From: Lachnospiraceae bacterium UBA3772
Lineage (GTDB): Bacteria > Bacillota > Clostridia > Lachnospirales > Lachnospiraceae
DNA length: 57,945 bases
Reading direction: 5' to 3'
NCBI GenBank assembly: GCA_002371025.1
Contig: DFFQ01000188.1
Span: forward strand, 1-57,945
The notes beneath the pieces are model-generated. The model ran no database searches. It saw only the letters and a program-made list of their open reading frames with translations, and was not told the DNA's origin. Every line of letters starts with the position of its first letter. Position 1 is the first letter of the stretch. Shown in pieces: positions 26,106 through 34,440 of this stretch. The translations under genes were made by a program, and so were the position numbers.

Positions 26106-26122
26106 TTTACCTGTAAGGTAAA
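26106..26122. promoter_or_regulatory. operator palindrome 1 of the HigBA promoter
   Basis: TTTACCTGTAAGGTAAA: perfect 7-bp arms around a 3-base centre, overlapping the expected transcription start. The same half-sites occur in a second copy 57 bp upstream, so this is the likely binding site of the HigA-type antitoxin. Confidence 0.72.
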
Positions 26123-26125
26123 TTT

Positions 26126-26154
26126 ATTATAGCATGCATTTATTCTTTTCTCAA
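26126..26154 (-). promoter_or_regulatory. HigBA promoter
   Basis: Minus strand: -35 TTGAGA (26149-26154), a 17-bp spacer, -10 TATAAT (26126-26131) with an extended TGC just upstream. It lies between the two palindromes, an arrangement for autorepression. Confidence 0.8.
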
Positions 26155-26162
26155 CATATAGA

Positions 26163-26179
26163 TTTACCTCCAAGGTAAA
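26163..26179. promoter_or_regulatory. operator palindrome 2 of the HigBA promoter
   Basis: TTTACCTCCAAGGTAAA: the same 7-bp arms as palindrome 1, only the three central bases differ. It lies just upstream of the -35 element. The centre-to-centre distance of 57 bp is about 5.4 helical turns. Confidence 0.72.
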
Positions 26180-26244
26180 TGCTTTTATGTAACAATAAAT
26201 TTCCCGGTGTAGGAAGGTATTTTTGTTCAAATCTTCACCGTTAA

Positions 26245-26386
26245 TTTACATAATGTTATACTTTTATTAATACCTTGTTCATAACTGGGGGTTATATTAA
26301 TACCATAAAGTTTTTTCGTAACTCTCTCATTTATTTATTGTTTATTGTTGAAGAACAACCTCATCGTTATGATGGGGTTTTTCTTT
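26245..26386 (+). ncRNA. candidate small RNA or leader, repeat unit 1
   Basis: A non-coding unit ending in a directional plus-strand hairpin with a T-run (26357-26386). Upstream there is a possible -10, TATACT (26257-26262), with a weak -35, TTCACC (26234-26239). The unit shares a degenerate sequence with 26510-26644. A minus-strand reading (a promoter-like TTATGA, 18 bp, TATAAC toward higB) is also possible. I cannot decide the strand. It lies in the 605-bp gene-free stretch 26093-26697. Confidence 0.35.
26357..26386 (+). terminator. plus-strand intrinsic terminator
   Basis: AACCTCATC, loop GTTAT, GATGGGGTT, then TTTCTTTTT. The one irregular pair is G-U on the plus-strand RNA and a mismatch on the other strand, so it acts in the plus direction although no plus-strand gene lies before it. 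Confidence 0.6.
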
Positions 26387-26509
26387 TTGCCTTTTTTCAA
26401 TTCTCATTCAAATAATTATTTCTTTTTAATGTTATTCCTGCTCACCGACTCAAAGCATAAAAATTCGTAAAAAATCGTAAATCTGCCATAATTTCTACGC
26501 AAATTTACC

Positions 26510-26644
26510 GATTGTTATATTTTTGTTAATATTCCGTTCATAATTAGGGTGTATCTTTTATTTAAAGTTTTTCATAACTCTCTCACTTTATTTATTAATG
26601 TATATTATAAAGCTAAAAGCCGTCAGATCTCCTCTGACGGCTTT
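26510..26644. repeat. degenerate repeat unit 2 of the HigBA-upstream stretch
   Basis: Shares with unit 1 the segments GTTATA..TTTT.TTAATA, GTTCATAA.T.GGG.GTAT and AAAGTTTTTCATAACTCTCTCA, with small gaps. Like unit 1 it is followed by a hairpin. It has no open reading frame of note. The rest of the 26093-26697 stretch is AT-rich. Confidence 0.55.
26616..26644 (-). terminator. terminator after the SSS-type transporter gene
   Basis: A perfect 12-bp stem AAAGCCGTCAGA / TCTGACGGCTTT with a 5-base loop, followed on the minus strand by TTAGCTTTAT, 54 bp after the transporter stop. The stem is symmetrical and could also act on the plus strand. Confidence 0.75.
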
Positions 26645-26697
26645 ATCAATTTTAGAAGCAGATTTGCAATTCAAATTCACGAATTCACTACTTATAT

Positions 26698-28176
26698 TTA
26701 TTTTCCTGCCTTGTCTATGATTCTGTTCTTTATCTCACGGAATTCCTCAAGCATTTCTTCGCTTGGCTTTTTAGTGACAAGACTTGTGATCATGATGATA
26801 AGTATCGTTACTGCGAAGGTTGGGATTATAGGATTGATATCAAAATATTCTGTAAAAGAAAGTTTCCCCATATCTCCCGGAATATATCTTATGTATCTAA
26901 AGGTTGGAAGGGCTATCACCGGAGTGATGAGTCCTGCAACAGCTCCGTATAGATTCATTCTTTTCCATCTTACAGCCATCATAACTACAGGCCCTGTGGC
27001 ACAGCACATCACAAGGAACATGACAAAGACAAATTCACCAATCTTATCTTCTGTCTCTAAGTTAAAATATAGCGCAAGAAACATAATGACCCCTGCTACA
27101 ATCCTGTAAGCTCTATGATCCTTGATCTTATTTCTTCCGGAAAATACCATGTCGATCATGAAGTCATTTATAATTTCCACTGTTATCACATGAATTGATA
27201 ATTCAATAAGGGTTGTATAGCAAAAAAGCATTGCTATTATAAAGAAAAATCCAGTGATAACGGAAATAATATTGTCTGATTCTACAAGATGATTAAATAA
27301 CAGATTAACGAACTGGATGTGAGTTGCATTTGTCTTCTGGACGCTTTCCGGATATATCATTGCTCGGGCAAATCCACCCATGATACAGCTGGAAAATGTT
27401 ACTATCAGCATGAATATTATGGTGAGTTTTCTGCTTTTATTTATTACACGCGCTGACTTTGTAGTCATAAAAAACATAAGCAGTGCAGGAATTCCCATCA
27501 TTAAAAGTCCATAGGAAAGATATGATACGTAAGTATTACCGGTCATACGCACACCGCCTGAATAAAGAGCATTTACGTATCGGCTGACATTTCCTGCAGC
27601 CCAGCCCTGCATGATATTTTCAAATATCTTTCTGGTTCCTAAGGTCCAGTAAACTCCAATGCATATCAGGATTGTACATGTAAGGACTATTATTCCCTTG
27701 ATAGAACATGTCTTATAGATTCCTTTAAATCCTGCCACAAAACATGGAATAAGGGAACCTGCCACAAGTAACACTCCTGCTACATAAGGTCTGATTGAAA
27801 ATGCGATGGAAAATGTTCTTATTCCTGCATGTAATGCGAATACCAGTATTGAAAATGTTGGAATTGTGATTATTATTGCTGAAATGAATTGAAGAACGTG
27901 ATAATCATCTCTAAATCTTCTATGCAAAAGTTGTGAGACCGTGCTTACATTCTTGTATCTTGCGGTATATCGCATGATCCTGAAGCCTTCCATATCCCAC
28001 ATAATTGAAAATACAACAAACATTCCCAAAGCTATCCAGCCAATTCCGGCACCCATAAGATAAACGCCGGCAGGGATAACTATTAAGAATAAAAATGAAA
28101 GCATAGATACAGCGGATATTCCAAGATCCTGAGCCTTGATATTCCCGTCTCCTATAGATAAATCTCGTAAATTCAT
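26698..28176 (-). CDS. sodium:solute symporter (SSS family)-like permease
   Basis: A 492-residue membrane protein with about 12-13 helices. The N-terminal half has YKNVSTVSQLLHRRFRDDYHVLQFISAI, matching the loop and third helix of PutP/SSS proteins, and the C terminus ITSLVTKKPSEEMLEEFREI is the typical SSS tail. Members couple Na+ to uptake of amino acids, sugars or vitamins. The helix-1 region has SIGDGNIKAQDLGISAVSMLSF in place of the usual sodium-site pattern, so the ion and substrate are uncertain. It follows thiN by 32 bp with a GGAGG site and probably ends that operon. Confidence 0.72.
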   Translation of the reverse strand: MNLRDLSIGDGNIKAQDLGISAVSMLSFLFLIVIPAGVYLMGAGIGWIALGMFVVFSIMWDMEGFRIMRYTARYKNVSTVSQLLHRRFRDDYHVLQFISAIIITIPTFSILVFALHAGIRTFSIAFSIRPYVAGVLLVAGSLIPCFVAGFKGIYKTCSIKGIIVLTCTILICIGVYWTLGTRKIFENIMQGWAAGNVSRYVNALYSGGVRMTGNTYVSYLSYGLLMMGIPALLMFFMTTKSARVINKSRKLTIIFMLIVTFSSCIMGGFARAMIYPESVQKTNATHIQFVNLLFNHLVESDNIISVITGFFFIIAMLFCYTTLIELSIHVITVEIINDFMIDMVFSGRNKIKDHRAYRIVAGVIMFLALYFNLETEDKIGEFVFVMFLVMCCATGPVVMMAVRWKRMNLYGAVAGLITPVIALPTFRYIRYIPGDMGKLSFTEYFDINPIIPTFAVTILIIMITSLVTKKPSEEMLEEFREIKNRIIDKAGK

Positions 28177-28208
28177 CCCTTACCTCCTGCTTTTTTCCCT
28201 AAAATAAA

Positions 28209-28901
28209 TTAGTCCCTGCTTTCAATCATAAGTAATAATCCGTTTTCAAAATATACCGAAAGCATATCATCCACCGCTTCGTTGCTTATCCCCAGACTAT
28301 TTCCATTAAAAAAATAACCTAACTTATTTTCATACTTAAAGCCTTTAAGTTTAACACCATTAACCTCTCCCGCAAACGGAAGAAAAGAAATATATTTTCC
28401 AAAAAGCTGATCTTTATAAAAAACATAGGTTTTCTTTTTCTGAAGAAGCCTTATCCTGTTATGACCGTCAATTAAATATGCTTTGGTATTTTCTTTTATC
28501 CTCTGGCCACTACTGCACATTACCATATATAACAAATTTATATTAGCTAAAGTATGATCCAGTCTTGTTCCTGTTCCTGCAAAAATATAAATATTATTAT
28601 AATAATCATCTGAATAACTGCAAATATCTAAAGCTTTTTTTAATGCACATTCCATATCTGTAGCGTCCTTAACAGGGTCAAGCTTTTTAACTTTCCTTGA
28701 ATAAGTATTAATAGTCTCTTTTTCTTCATCTGTTACAGAGTCAAAGTCTCCAATGGCAATATCTATCTTATAGCCGCTATTAATCAAGGAAAAAGCACCA
28801 CGGTCTGCCCCTATAAGAAAAACGTCTTCCTCTGTTTCATCGATAAATGCTTTTACCAGGTTTTCATCATAATTTCCGCCTGCGACTATTACTACTTTCA
28901 T
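28209..28901 (-). CDS. thiN: thiamine pyrophosphokinase
   Basis: A 230-residue protein (family about 210-220). It shows VVIVAGG at the start, IGADRGAFSLINSG, IAIGDFDSVTDEE and KDATDMECALKKAL, the set of acidic and glycine motifs of bacterial ThiN. It makes thiamine diphosphate from thiamine and ATP. It directly follows rpe (3 bp gap), a common arrangement in Firmicutes. The product is the cofactor of enzymes such as the ThDP enzyme at 4487-6370, though no regulatory link is visible. Confidence 0.94.
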   Translation of the reverse strand: MKVVIVAGGNYDENLVKAFIDETEEDVFLIGADRGAFSLINSGYKIDIAIGDFDSVTDEEKETINTYSRKVKKLDPVKDATDMECALKKALDICSYSDDYYNNIYIFAGTGTRLDHTLANINLLYMVMCSSGQRIKENTKAYLIDGHNRIRLLQKKKTYVFYKDQLFGKYISFLPFAGEVNGVKLKGFKYENKLGYFFNGNSLGISNEAVDDMLSVYFENGLLLMIESRD

Positions 28902-28904
28902 AAC

Positions 28905-29558
28905 CTACTCCATTATTTTAAGGAAATCACTTACATTCTTCTCGATATCATCATTAAAAATTGCTGAACCCGCAACAATAACATTTGCGCCAGCATCAAG
29001 TACTTCTTTAAGATTGCTGAGCTTAACGCCACCATCCACCTCGATATCAATATCAAGGTTTCTTTCTTCGGCTAAAGCTTTTACTTCTTTTATCTTTTCT
29101 AAAGCTGATGGGATAAATGTCTGTCCCCCGAATCCAGGATTTACGCTCATAACCAGCACCATATCACAGTCATCTATCACATATTTGATAGCTTCCACAG
29201 GAGTTGCAGGGTTAAGTGCAACAGCAGCCTTCATTCCTGCGTTATGGATTGCCTGAATAGTCCTATGCAGATGTTTGCAGGCTTCAGCATGAACACACAT
29301 GATATCAGCTCCTGCAGCCTTATAATCATCTATATATCTTCCCGGTTCCTCGATCATAAGATGTACATCTAAAATCGCATCAGGAACTGCTTTTCTAACG
29401 AAACTTATAACTGGAGGTCCAAATGAGATATTTGGCACAAACATTCCATCCATTACATCTACATGGATGTATTTTGCTCCTGCATTATATACCTTCTTAA
29501 GATTCTCACCCATATTGTTAAAATCTATAGAAAGCATTGATGGTGATAAAATATTCAT
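28905..29558 (-). CDS. rpe: ribulose-phosphate 3-epimerase
   Basis: A 217-residue TIM barrel of the usual length. Motifs: LSPSMLSIDF (residue 4 onward), HVDVMDGMFVPNISFGP (metal-binding His and Asp), VMSVNPGFGGQTFI, and IEVDGGV. It interconverts ribulose-5-phosphate and xylulose-5-phosphate in the pentose phosphate pathway. It abuts rsgA (start overlaps the rsgA stop by one base) and thiN. Confidence 0.96.
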   Translation of the reverse strand: MNILSPSMLSIDFNNMGENLKKVYNAGAKYIHVDVMDGMFVPNISFGPPVISFVRKAVPDAILDVHLMIEEPGRYIDDYKAAGADIMCVHAEACKHLHRTIQAIHNAGMKAAVALNPATPVEAIKYVIDDCDMVLVMSVNPGFGGQTFIPSALEKIKEVKALAEERNLDIDIEVDGGVKLSNLKEVLDAGANVIVAGSAIFNDDIEKNVSDFLKIME

Positions 29559-30460
29559 TAGTATTTCCTCCTGCTCTTTAAAAGCTCAAATAAAGATTTG
29601 TAGCTTTCATATCTTTCCTTTGAAATGTTGCCCTGTTCCACAGCTTCTTTTACACTGCATCCCGGCTCTGCCATATGAACACAGCCTGTAAAACGACAGG
29701 TGTCATTATATTTTTCAAATTCCCTATACATGTACATAAGGTCATTTTCAGTAAGATTCATAAAATCCATAGACGAAAATCCCGGTGTATCCATAATATA
29801 GGTGTTGGTGTCTATTCTTATTAGTTCTGTATGACGGGTAGTATTCTTACCACGTTTTATCTTCTGGCTGATCTCCCCGGTAGCCGCTTTAAAGCCAGGT
29901 ATAAGTGCATTCAGCATAGATGATTTTCCTACGCCGGATGGTCCGGAAAGAACTGAAGTCTTTCCTTTAAGTATCTCTCTTAAAGTATCTACTCCTTCCC
30001 CTGTATGGGCTGAAGTAAGAAGAACTCTGTATCCTGCTTTGCTGTAGATATCTGCATAATCATGAATCTTTGCAATAGCTTCCGGAGTTCCATCATCAAT
30101 CTTATTGAAACATATAATTGTTTCAACATGCTGCTGCTCCATATTTATAAGGAATCTGTCCAGGAGTCCTAAATGTGGTTCCGGATAAGCAGCCGCAAAA
30201 ATGATAATCGCCTGGTCAGCATTTGCAGCCGCCGGGCGAATTAAAGTATTGCGACGTGGCAAGATAGAGATGATATTGCCAGTCAGTTTCTCTGAATCTT
30301 CTACCCTCTCTATCTCACAATCATCGCCAACCAGAGGCTTAACATCTTTATTTCTAAAAACGCCTCTGGCCTTGCATTCATATAATTTTAAGTCCTCACA
30401 ATCGACATAATAAAAACCGCCGATTCCTTTAATAATCTTTCCCTTCAAGCTTTCACCCAT
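29558..30460 (-). CDS. rsgA: ribosome small subunit-dependent GTPase A
   Basis: A 300-residue circularly permuted GTPase. An N-terminal OB fold (about 5-65) is followed by the permuted G motifs: FNKID (G4) first, then SGPSGVGKSSMLNAL (G1), TTRHTEL, and DTPGFSSMD (G3). The C-terminal zinc module has CRFTGCVHMAEPGC. It assists 30S maturation and is often next to rpe and the PrkC kinase, as here. It starts at the prkC stop. Confidence 0.96.
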   Translation of the reverse strand: MGESLKGKIIKGIGGFYYVDCEDLKLYECKARGVFRNKDVKPLVGDDCEIERVEDSEKLTGNIISILPRRNTLIRPAAANADQAIIIFAAAYPEPHLGLLDRFLINMEQQHVETIICFNKIDDGTPEAIAKIHDYADIYSKAGYRVLLTSAHTGEGVDTLREILKGKTSVLSGPSGVGKSSMLNALIPGFKAATGEISQKIKRGKNTTRHTELIRIDTNTYIMDTPGFSSMDFMNLTENDLMYMYREFEKYNDTCRFTGCVHMAEPGCSVKEAVEQGNISKERYESYKSLFELLKSRRKY

Positions 30461-32649
30461 TAATCTTCGCTAAATGTAAGTGTTAATGACTGTGAGAAAT
30501 CTGCTGACACGTCATTTCCTTCGCTATCCTTTGCCTCAACCTGAACTTTACCATTGTTAAAGCTAAGTCCTGATACACTTCCATCTATTGGAATTGTCTG
30601 GCTTTCACCTGATGCAGTTGTTGCTGCAGCTGTATGAACACCGTCTCCATCAATGATATAAACAGTTACTGTAACTTCCTTACCTGTGTAAGCTGCTACA
30701 TTATTGTTTTTAACACTACCACTGATAACACCTGTGTAAGTCTTAGCCGCTGGACCATCACTTACAACAAGATCAACTGTTGTTCCTTCGTTAACCTGGT
30801 TGCCGCTGCCAACAGACTGACTGATTACAAGACCTTTTTCAACTGAGTCGCTATGTTCATGTGTAACTTCTCCAAGGCTAAGCTTTGAAGCCTTAAGACT
30901 GCTTGATGCAGCTGATTCGCTGATACCTGTTACATCAGGAACCTCAACCTTCTTAACCTCTGAACCATTACTTACAACGATCTTAACTTCACTACCCTTA
31001 GCAGCCTTTGAACCACCTTCAGGATCCTGTGAAATGATCTTATCTTTCTCAACTTCTTCATCGAATTCAAATGAATGAGTTACCTTAAATCCCTGCTCTT
31101 CAAGGATCTTTGTAGCCTGATCATCTGAATATCCTTTTCCTACAACTGTAGGAACTGTAACTTCTTCAGCACCTGCTGAAACATAAACTGTAATGGCCTC
31201 ATCCTTTGCGATCTTCTCGCCTTTTTCAGGATTTGAACGGATTACATATCCTTCTTTTACATCTTCATTCTTTTCATTTACAAATGTGATATTTGTAAAA
31301 CCAGCATCCTTAAGGATCTTCTCTGCTGCAAGCTGAGTCATACCCACTACATCCTGCATTTCCTTAAGAACCTTCTCTGTTGTTGCTTCTGAAGTTGCTG
31401 TTGTTGCTTTATTATTCTTAGATCCAAAATGGAACCAGCCAAGGATATTACCAATGATAACGAAAATGATTATGGCAATGATAACTGCAACTGCAACACC
31501 ACCAATAACTACAGCTTTTTCAAGCTTTGGATCGATATCTTCTTCATCACTTTCCTTAGATGATGATGGTCTTTCATATTCAAGATCATCTTCATCATCA
31601 GAAACCTTCTTTATAGGCTGCTTCTTCTTTGGTCTTTCTTCTTCCTCATCATCAAAATCATCTTCATCTTCAAGTAAAGCATTAACCCTTGATTTATCAG
31701 GAGTTGGACGTGAAGATGGAACTTCTTTATTTGCTGTAGAAGCTTCATTTTTAATTGCTTCAATGTCCTTATTTGTAAAGCGCTGTGTAGGGCCTGATGG
31801 AACATTTGCGGCAACTACTATATCAATATTTGGATTATTCTTAACACGGTTAAGATCCGCAATAAGCGCTGCGGCTGTGAAATATCTTCTCTCTGGCTTC
31901 TTCTGGGTTGCCTTTAAGATAACCTTCTCCATACTTGAGTAAATATCAGGATAGTACTCTCTTGGAGGAACGATATCTGTCTGGATATGCATAAGTGCGA
32001 TGGCAACATTTGTATCACCTTCAAATGGTACTCTTCCGGTTACCATTTCATACATTGTTATACCCAGTGAATAGATATCACTTCTTTCATCACTATATCC
32101 ACCTCTGGCCTGTTCAGGCGAAATGTAATGCACTGATCCCATGCCTGAAGTTGATAATGTATTGGATGTTGCAGCTTTCGCAATACCAAAGTCTGTTATC
32201 TTTAATGTACCTGTCTTAGATACAATGATATTCTGTGGTTTGATATCTCTATGGATTACATGATGCTGATGAGCAGCTTCAAGACCGGATGCTATCTGTA
32301 TTGAAAAATCAATAGCCTGATCCATTGAAAGTCTTCCATTTAAGTTGATATATTCCTTTAAAGTGATACCTTCAACCAATTCCATAACAATGAAATTTCT
32401 TCCATTGTCTTCGCATACGTCATAAACACTGACAATATTAGGATGTGTAAGTCCAGCTGAAGCCTGTGCTTCTACTCTGAACCTTGACACAAAATTCTGA
32501 TCATTTGAATATTCAGTCTTAAGGACTTTAATCGCTACATATCTCTTAAGTCGTGTATCCTGTGCCCTATAAACTGTTGACATGCCCCCAGTGCCGACAA
32601 CATCTATTATTTCATATCTTTCATCAAGTATAGTTCCTGACTTTAACAT
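30460..32649 (-). CDS. prkC: PASTA-domain Ser/Thr protein kinase (PrkC/StkP type)
   Basis: A 729-residue protein. The kinase domain (about 10-275) has GTGGMSTVYRA (19-29), Lys41, HRDIKPQN (around 135), DFGIAKA and SPEQARGG. A disordered acidic juxtamembrane region is followed by one transmembrane helix (about 380-402), then three PASTA modules (about 428-625) that in known proteins sense muropeptides or lipid II. A C-terminal beta-rich domain of about 90 residues is extra compared with many PrkCs. It is paired with the PP2C phosphatase upstream, controlling cell-wall growth and dormancy exit. Confidence 0.96.
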   Translation of the reverse strand: MLKSGTILDERYEIIDVVGTGGMSTVYRAQDTRLKRYVAIKVLKTEYSNDQNFVSRFRVEAQASAGLTHPNIVSVYDVCEDNGRNFIVMELVEGITLKEYINLNGRLSMDQAIDFSIQIASGLEAAHQHHVIHRDIKPQNIIVSKTGTLKITDFGIAKAATSNTLSTSGMGSVHYISPEQARGGYSDERSDIYSLGITMYEMVTGRVPFEGDTNVAIALMHIQTDIVPPREYYPDIYSSMEKVILKATQKKPERRYFTAAALIADLNRVKNNPNIDIVVAANVPSGPTQRFTNKDIEAIKNEASTANKEVPSSRPTPDKSRVNALLEDEDDFDDEEEERPKKKQPIKKVSDDEDDLEYERPSSSKESDEEDIDPKLEKAVVIGGVAVAVIIAIIIFVIIGNILGWFHFGSKNNKATTATSEATTEKVLKEMQDVVGMTQLAAEKILKDAGFTNITFVNEKNEDVKEGYVIRSNPEKGEKIAKDEAITVYVSAGAEEVTVPTVVGKGYSDDQATKILEEQGFKVTHSFEFDEEVEKDKIISQDPEGGSKAAKGSEVKIVVSNGSEVKKVEVPDVTGISESAASSSLKASKLSLGEVTHEHSDSVEKGLVISQSVGSGNQVNEGTTVDLVVSDGPAAKTYTGVISGSVKNNNVAAYTGKEVTVTVYIIDGDGVHTAAATTASGESQTIPIDGSVSGLSFNNGKVQVEAKDSEGNDVSADFSQSLTLTFSED

Positions 32650-32664
32650 CTTATATTTACCTCG

Positions 32665-33384
32665 CTATATGGATATCACTACAGCGGAAATGTTGTCGTT
32701 TCCACCATAATAATTAGCTCTGCCTATCAAAGCTTCAACTATTTTTTCTTCATTTTCTGTCTCCATGACTATGTCACGAAGTTCGTCATTCTCAACCATG
32801 TTGGAAAGTCCGTCAGAACACATAAGTATCCTGTCACCTTCCTTAACATCGACCTCGAAAAAATCAGGCATTGCTTCATCACGTGAGCCCATGGCTCTGG
32901 TTATAATATTCTTTTCCGGATGATTTCTTCCTTTATTTCTGTCCAGCTGACCACTCCGGATAAGTTCTTCTACCAGTGAATGATCCATAGTTATTTGTCT
33001 TATCTCATCATTTATTAGATAAAGTCTGCTGTCACCTATATTTCCAACATAGAGTTTGCCATCTTCTACAACACAGGCAACCATTGTGGTTCCCATGCCA
33101 AGCTTTTTACTGTCTTTCTCTGCTTCCTTATAAACTTCGCTGGAAGCATATACCATGGCTCTCTTTAATAAGGATATAGGATTTCGAATGGTGGAGTTTT
33201 TCACAAAGTCAGTAACAATGTTTATTGCATATCTCGATGCAAAATCCCCTGCTGCATGACCTCCCATGCCATCCGCTACTATATATAAGTTAGGTAAAGG
33301 ACCTATAGGCTCATTACTTAAAAAAATGTTGTCCTGGTTTGAGTCTCTTTTCCTTCCTGTATCTGTCTTTCCACTGGATAACAT
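32665..33384 (-). CDS. prpC: PP2C-type protein phosphatase (PrpC/Stp)
   Basis: A 239-residue phosphatase: SSGKTDTGRKRDSNQDN, VADGMGGHAAGDFAS, VGNIGDSRLYLI, LMCSDGLSNMV and GGNDNISAVV are the metal-binding motifs of PP2C. It removes phosphates added by PrkC. The start at 33384 has AAGGAG 6 bases upstream; an in-frame codon at 33411 inside the rlmN end has none. It lies 15 bp before prkC. Confidence 0.96.
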   Translation of the reverse strand: MLSSGKTDTGRKRDSNQDNIFLSNEPIGPLPNLYIVADGMGGHAAGDFASRYAINIVTDFVKNSTIRNPISLLKRAMVYASSEVYKEAEKDSKKLGMGTTMVACVVEDGKLYVGNIGDSRLYLINDEIRQITMDHSLVEELIRSGQLDRNKGRNHPEKNIITRAMGSRDEAMPDFFEVDVKEGDRILMCSDGLSNMVENDELRDIVMETENEEKIVEALIGRANYYGGNDNISAVVISI

Positions 33385-33407
33385 ACAAAACTCCTTAAAA
33401 TATCTAG

Positions 33408-34433
33408 TCAATCCTTAGCATGTTTTAGTCTAAGCTGACCGCAGGCGGCATCAATATCGCTACCCATACCTCTTCTAATAGTAACATTTATTGATTTTTT
33501 TTCAAGTGTATTTTTAAACCGCTCCGCTGACTCCCTTGTACTGCCACTAAATTCAGTCTCTGCCACAGCATTTATAGGTATCAGATTTACATGTCCGTGC
33601 ATATCACTTAAAAGCTTTGACAATCTAATGGCATGCTGCTCTGAATCATTTACGCCTCTTACAAGGCTGTATTCAAATGTAACTCTTCTTCCTGTTTTAT
33701 CAAAATAATACCTGCAGGCATCAAGTGTTTCTTTAATCGTATACCTATTTGCCACAGGCATCAGATTCTTTCTTTCTTCATCTGTTGTTGCATGAAGTGA
33801 AAGGGCAAATGTAATAGGAAGTCCCTCATCTGCAAGCATCTTTATCTTTGGAACAAGTCCACAGCTAGAAACCGTTATATTTCTAAGGCTGATATTATAT
33901 CCCTGTTCATTTGAGATAAGATGAAGGAATCGTATAAGATTATCATAATTATCAAGAGGTTCTCCGGTTCCCATCACTACTATATTTGAGATTCTTTCTC
34001 CGGTTAATTTCATAGCCAGATAGATTTGTCCTAACATTTCTGAAGCAGTGAGGTTTCTGATCTTTCCACCTATTGTAGAAGCGCAGAACTTACATCCCAT
34101 GGCACATCCTGCCTGAGATGATATACAAATGGAATTTCCATGATGATATCTCATAAATACTGATTCTATCATCTGACCATCTTCCATCTTAAAGAGGAAC
34201 TTTATAGTACCGTCCTTTGCAGAAGTCTGTCTTGTCTCTTCCTTAACAGTAACCAGATTTTTACTTATCTCTTCCTTTAAATCTTTTGGAAGATTTGTCA
34301 TCTCTTCCACATCCATAGCATATTTCTTATGGATCCACTCAAAGATTTGCTTTGCTCTAAACTTAGGAAAACCAAGAGATGTGATATATTCAGTTAATTC
34401 ATCCAAATACATGGATCCTAAATCTTTCTTCAT
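33408..34433 (-). CDS. rlmN: 23S rRNA (adenine2503-C2)-methyltransferase
   Basis: A 341-residue radical-SAM methyltransferase. CAMGCKFC (C-x3-C-x2-C) binds the 4Fe-4S cluster; IVVMGTGEPLDNYDN and the C-terminal DAACGQLR carry the second catalytic cysteine. RlmN methylates A2503 of 23S rRNA and A37 of some tRNAs. No Cfr-type resistance feature was noticed. It follows rsmB by 7 bp. Confidence 0.96.
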   Translation of the reverse strand: MKKDLGSMYLDELTEYITSLGFPKFRAKQIFEWIHKKYAMDVEEMTNLPKDLKEEISKNLVTVKEETRQTSAKDGTIKFLFKMEDGQMIESVFMRYHHGNSICISSQAGCAMGCKFCASTIGGKIRNLTASEMLGQIYLAMKLTGERISNIVVMGTGEPLDNYDNLIRFLHLISNEQGYNISLRNITVSSCGLVPKIKMLADEGLPITFALSLHATTDEERKNLMPVANRYTIKETLDACRYYFDKTGRRVTFEYSLVRGVNDSEQHAIRLSKLLSDMHGHVNLIPINAVAETEFSGSTRESAERFKNTLEKKSINVTIRRGMGSDIDAACGQLRLKHAKD

Positions 34434-34440
34434 ATCCAGA

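Noticed and set aside
26093..26230. An N-terminal extension of the HigB-type toxin
   Set aside because: It would translate through the promoter and both operators; the family length fits the start at 26092.
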